64,000 bases of DNA from Pseudomonas paralcaligenes (GTDB lineage: Bacteria > Pseudomonadota > Gammaproteobacteria > Pseudomonadales > Pseudomonadaceae): the NCBI RefSeq assembly GCF_019655855.1, contig NZ_BPFX01000025.1, positions 1 through 64,000 of the forward strand. The letters run 5' to 3'. A model generated the notes under the pieces. It did not search any database, had not been told where the DNA came from, and saw only the letters and a program-made list of their open reading frames with translations. A program made the position numbers and the translations under genes. This document shows positions 62,665-64,000 of this stretch, piece by piece (positions within the stretch are counted from its first letter, which is position 1; every line of letters begins with the position of its first letter).

Positions 62665-62702
62665 TCCCCCTCACCCCAACCCTCTCCCGGAGGGAGAGGG
62701 GG
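62665..62702. repeat. Palindromic repeat, family E
   Basis: CCCCCTCACCCCAACCCTCTCCC facing GGGAGAGGGGGC, in the 160-nt muxB-muxC gap. These two genes normally lie close together, so the repeat insertion has widened the gap. The rest of the gap holds nothing I recognise. Confidence 0.75.
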
Positions 62703-62724
62703 CGGTTTATGCCAGAGGTTGGCA

Positions 62725-64000
62725 TCACACCGCCACTCCCGCCGCGCTACGGCCCGAGAAGCGCCGGGCCAGGCGGTCGAACCACAGGTAGATCACCGGC
62801 GTGGTGAACAGCGTCAGCACCTGGCTCAGCAGCAGGCCGCCGACCATCACCAGGCCCAGCGGCTGGCGCAGCTCGGCGCCGGAGCCGGTGGCCAGCATCA
62901 GCGGCACGGCGCCGAACAGCGCGGCCAGGGTGGTCATCAGGATCGGCCGGAAGCGCAGCAGCGCGGCCTGGTAGATCGCCTCCTGCGGGGTCATGCCCTG
63001 GTGCCGCTCGGCCTCCAGGGCGAAGTCGATCATCATGATCGCGTTCTTCTTGACGATGCCGATCAGCAGGATGATGCCGATGATGGCGATCAGGCCCAGG
63101 TCGTTGCCGGTCAGCAGCAGCGCCAGCAGCGCGCCGACGCCCGCCGAGGGCAGCGTCGAGAGGATGGTGATCGGGTGGATGTAGCTCTCGTAGAGCACGC
63201 CGAGCACGATGTACATGGTGACGATGGCCGCCAGGATCAGCAGCAGCGTGCTCGACAGCGACGCGCGGAACGCCTCGGCGGCGCCCTGGAACTGGCTCTG
63301 GATGCCGGCCGGCATGCCGATGTCGCGCTGCACCCGCTCGATGACCTCGACGGCCTCGCCCAGCGACACCCCGCTGGCGAGGTTGAACGACATGGTCACC
63401 GCCGGGAACTGGCCGATGTGGTTGACCACCAGCGCCGCGGCGCGCTCGTCGACGCGCGCCAGCGAGGCCAGCGGCACCTGCTGGCCGTCGGCAGTGGCGA
63501 CGTGGATCTGCTGCAGCGCCTGCGGGCCGATGCGGCCGCCGTCCTGGCTCTCCAGCACCACGCGGTACTGGCTGGCCTGGGTATAGATGGTGGAGATCTG
63601 GCGCTGGCCGAAGGCGTCGTACAGCGCGTCGTCGATGGCGCTGACGCTTACCCCCAGGCGCGAGGCGGTGTCGCGGTCGATGCTCAGGTACACCTGCAAA
63701 CCGCGGTTCTGCAGGTCGTTGGCCACGTCGATCAGCTCCGGCTGGTCGCTCAGCGCCTCGGTCAGCCTGGGCGTCCATTCTTCCAGCAGGGCGGCGTCCG
63801 GCGACTCCAGGCTGAACTGGAACTGGGTGCGGCTGACCCGGTCCTCGATGGTCAGGTCCTGCACCGGCTGGAGGAACAGCTGGATGCCGGCGACCCTGGC
63901 CAGCTCCGGCCGCAGGCGCTCGATCACCGCGCTGGCGGTGACGTCGCGCTCGGCATGGGGCTTGAGGTTGATCAGCAGGCGGCCGCTGTTGAGGGTGGCG
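62725..64000 (-). CDS. muxB: RND efflux permease MuxB (MdtB-like), partial
   Basis: The last ~424 codons; the frame is open to the right edge of the window, so the 5' part lies beyond. The C-terminal periplasmic loop and TM7-12 are visible: [77 protein letters not shown], and [23 protein letters not shown]. It is paralogous to muxC. The start at 63927 seen in the open frame is only an internal GTG. Confidence 0.92.
   Translation of the reverse strand, partial: ATLNSGRLLINLKPHAERDVTASAVIERLRPELARVAGIQLFLQPVQDLTIEDRVSRTQFQFSLESPDAALLEEWTPRLTEALSDQPELIDVANDLQNRGLQVYLSIDRDTASRLGVSVSAIDDALYDAFGQRQISTIYTQASQYRVVLESQDGGRIGPQALQQIHVATADGQQVPLASLARVDERAAALVVNHIGQFPAVTMSFNLASGVSLGEAVEVIERVQRDIGMPAGIQSQFQGAAEAFRASLSSTLLLILAAIVTMYIVLGVLYESYIHPITILSTLPSAGVGALLALLLTGNDLGLIAIIGIILLIGIVKKNAIMMIDFALEAERHQGMTPQEAIYQAALLRFRPILMTTLAALFGAVPLMLATGSGAELRQPLGLVMVGGLLLSQVLTLFTTPVIYLWFDRLARRFSGRSAAGVAV

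Noticed and set aside
59514..62807. 1097-codon plus-strand frame opposite muxC
   Set aside because: His/Gln/Arg-rich translation without motifs, antisense to an intact RND permease.

Overview
The window is high-GC DNA with dense, often overlapping genes. Gene content and order point to Pseudomonas or a very close relative: apbC/metG, an rnf cluster ending in nth and followed by a PA3496-family gene, a glgA-treZ-malQ-treY-glgX block, nrdD/nrdG, nasA-kinase-nirB-cobA, and muxBC-opmB. No rRNA, tRNA, CRISPR array, prophage or intact insertion sequence was recognised. The gaps between genes are instead loaded with short palindromic (REP-like) repeats of at least five families and a few 100-430 bp MITE-like elements.

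Layout. 0-9 kb: a stand-alone MreB-like domain, apbC divergent from metG, then an Rnf/Rsx cluster (A-B-D-G-E-nth) that lacks rnfC. 9-12.8 kb: a Fur-box-linked iron uptake operon (P19-like protein, cupredoxin, FTR1 permease, NapH-like ferredoxin). 12.8-16.1 kb, minus strand: anaerobic ribonucleotide reductase. Its glycyl-radical segment is a separate 49-residue ORF, and upstream lie an ANR box and two NrdR-like boxes. 16.5-33.5 kb: a CinA-type amidohydrolase, then a long alpha-glucan/trehalose operon, an alcohol dehydrogenase, a DUF72 protein, and a ybhP-clsB-ybhN-like membrane-lipid operon. 33.5-37 kb: small genes, including a SatA-like acetyltransferase and a tandem paralogue pair.

37.1-42.6 kb: a six-gene stressosome-type operon (RsbR, RsbS, RsbT, an ATPase-phosphatase fusion, and two histidine-kinase/receiver proteins). 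No sigma factor, anti-sigma or anti-anti-sigma pair is visible, so the output is probably phosphorelay. 42.7-49.6 kb: a bile-acid/sodium symporter family protein, a P-type cation ATPase, an SDR, pyrF, a thioesterase and a c-type cytochrome. 49.6-55.3 kb: a nitrate-assimilation remnant. A sigma-54 promoter and attenuator leader precede nasA, a PP2C-kinase fusion follows, and a second sigma-54 promoter and attenuator precede a truncated NirB-like gene and cobA. The rest of nirB, nirD and the nitrate reductase are missing. 55.3-64 kb: a nested palindrome island, a PACE efflux gene divergent from a LysR regulator, an SnoaL-like protein, and opmB-muxC-muxB (muxB runs off the right edge).

The observations I rate highest are the split NrdD, the stressosome operon, the paired sigma-54/attenuator leaders over a decayed nirB, and the RnfC-less Rnf cluster with a tailed RnfB. 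I also note the habit of repeat elements sitting exactly on stop codons or inside coding sequence, including the signal peptide of opmB. Coordinates and motifs were read from the sequence. Family assignments rest on recognition of motifs without database searches, and comparisons with P. aeruginosa gene order are from memory.
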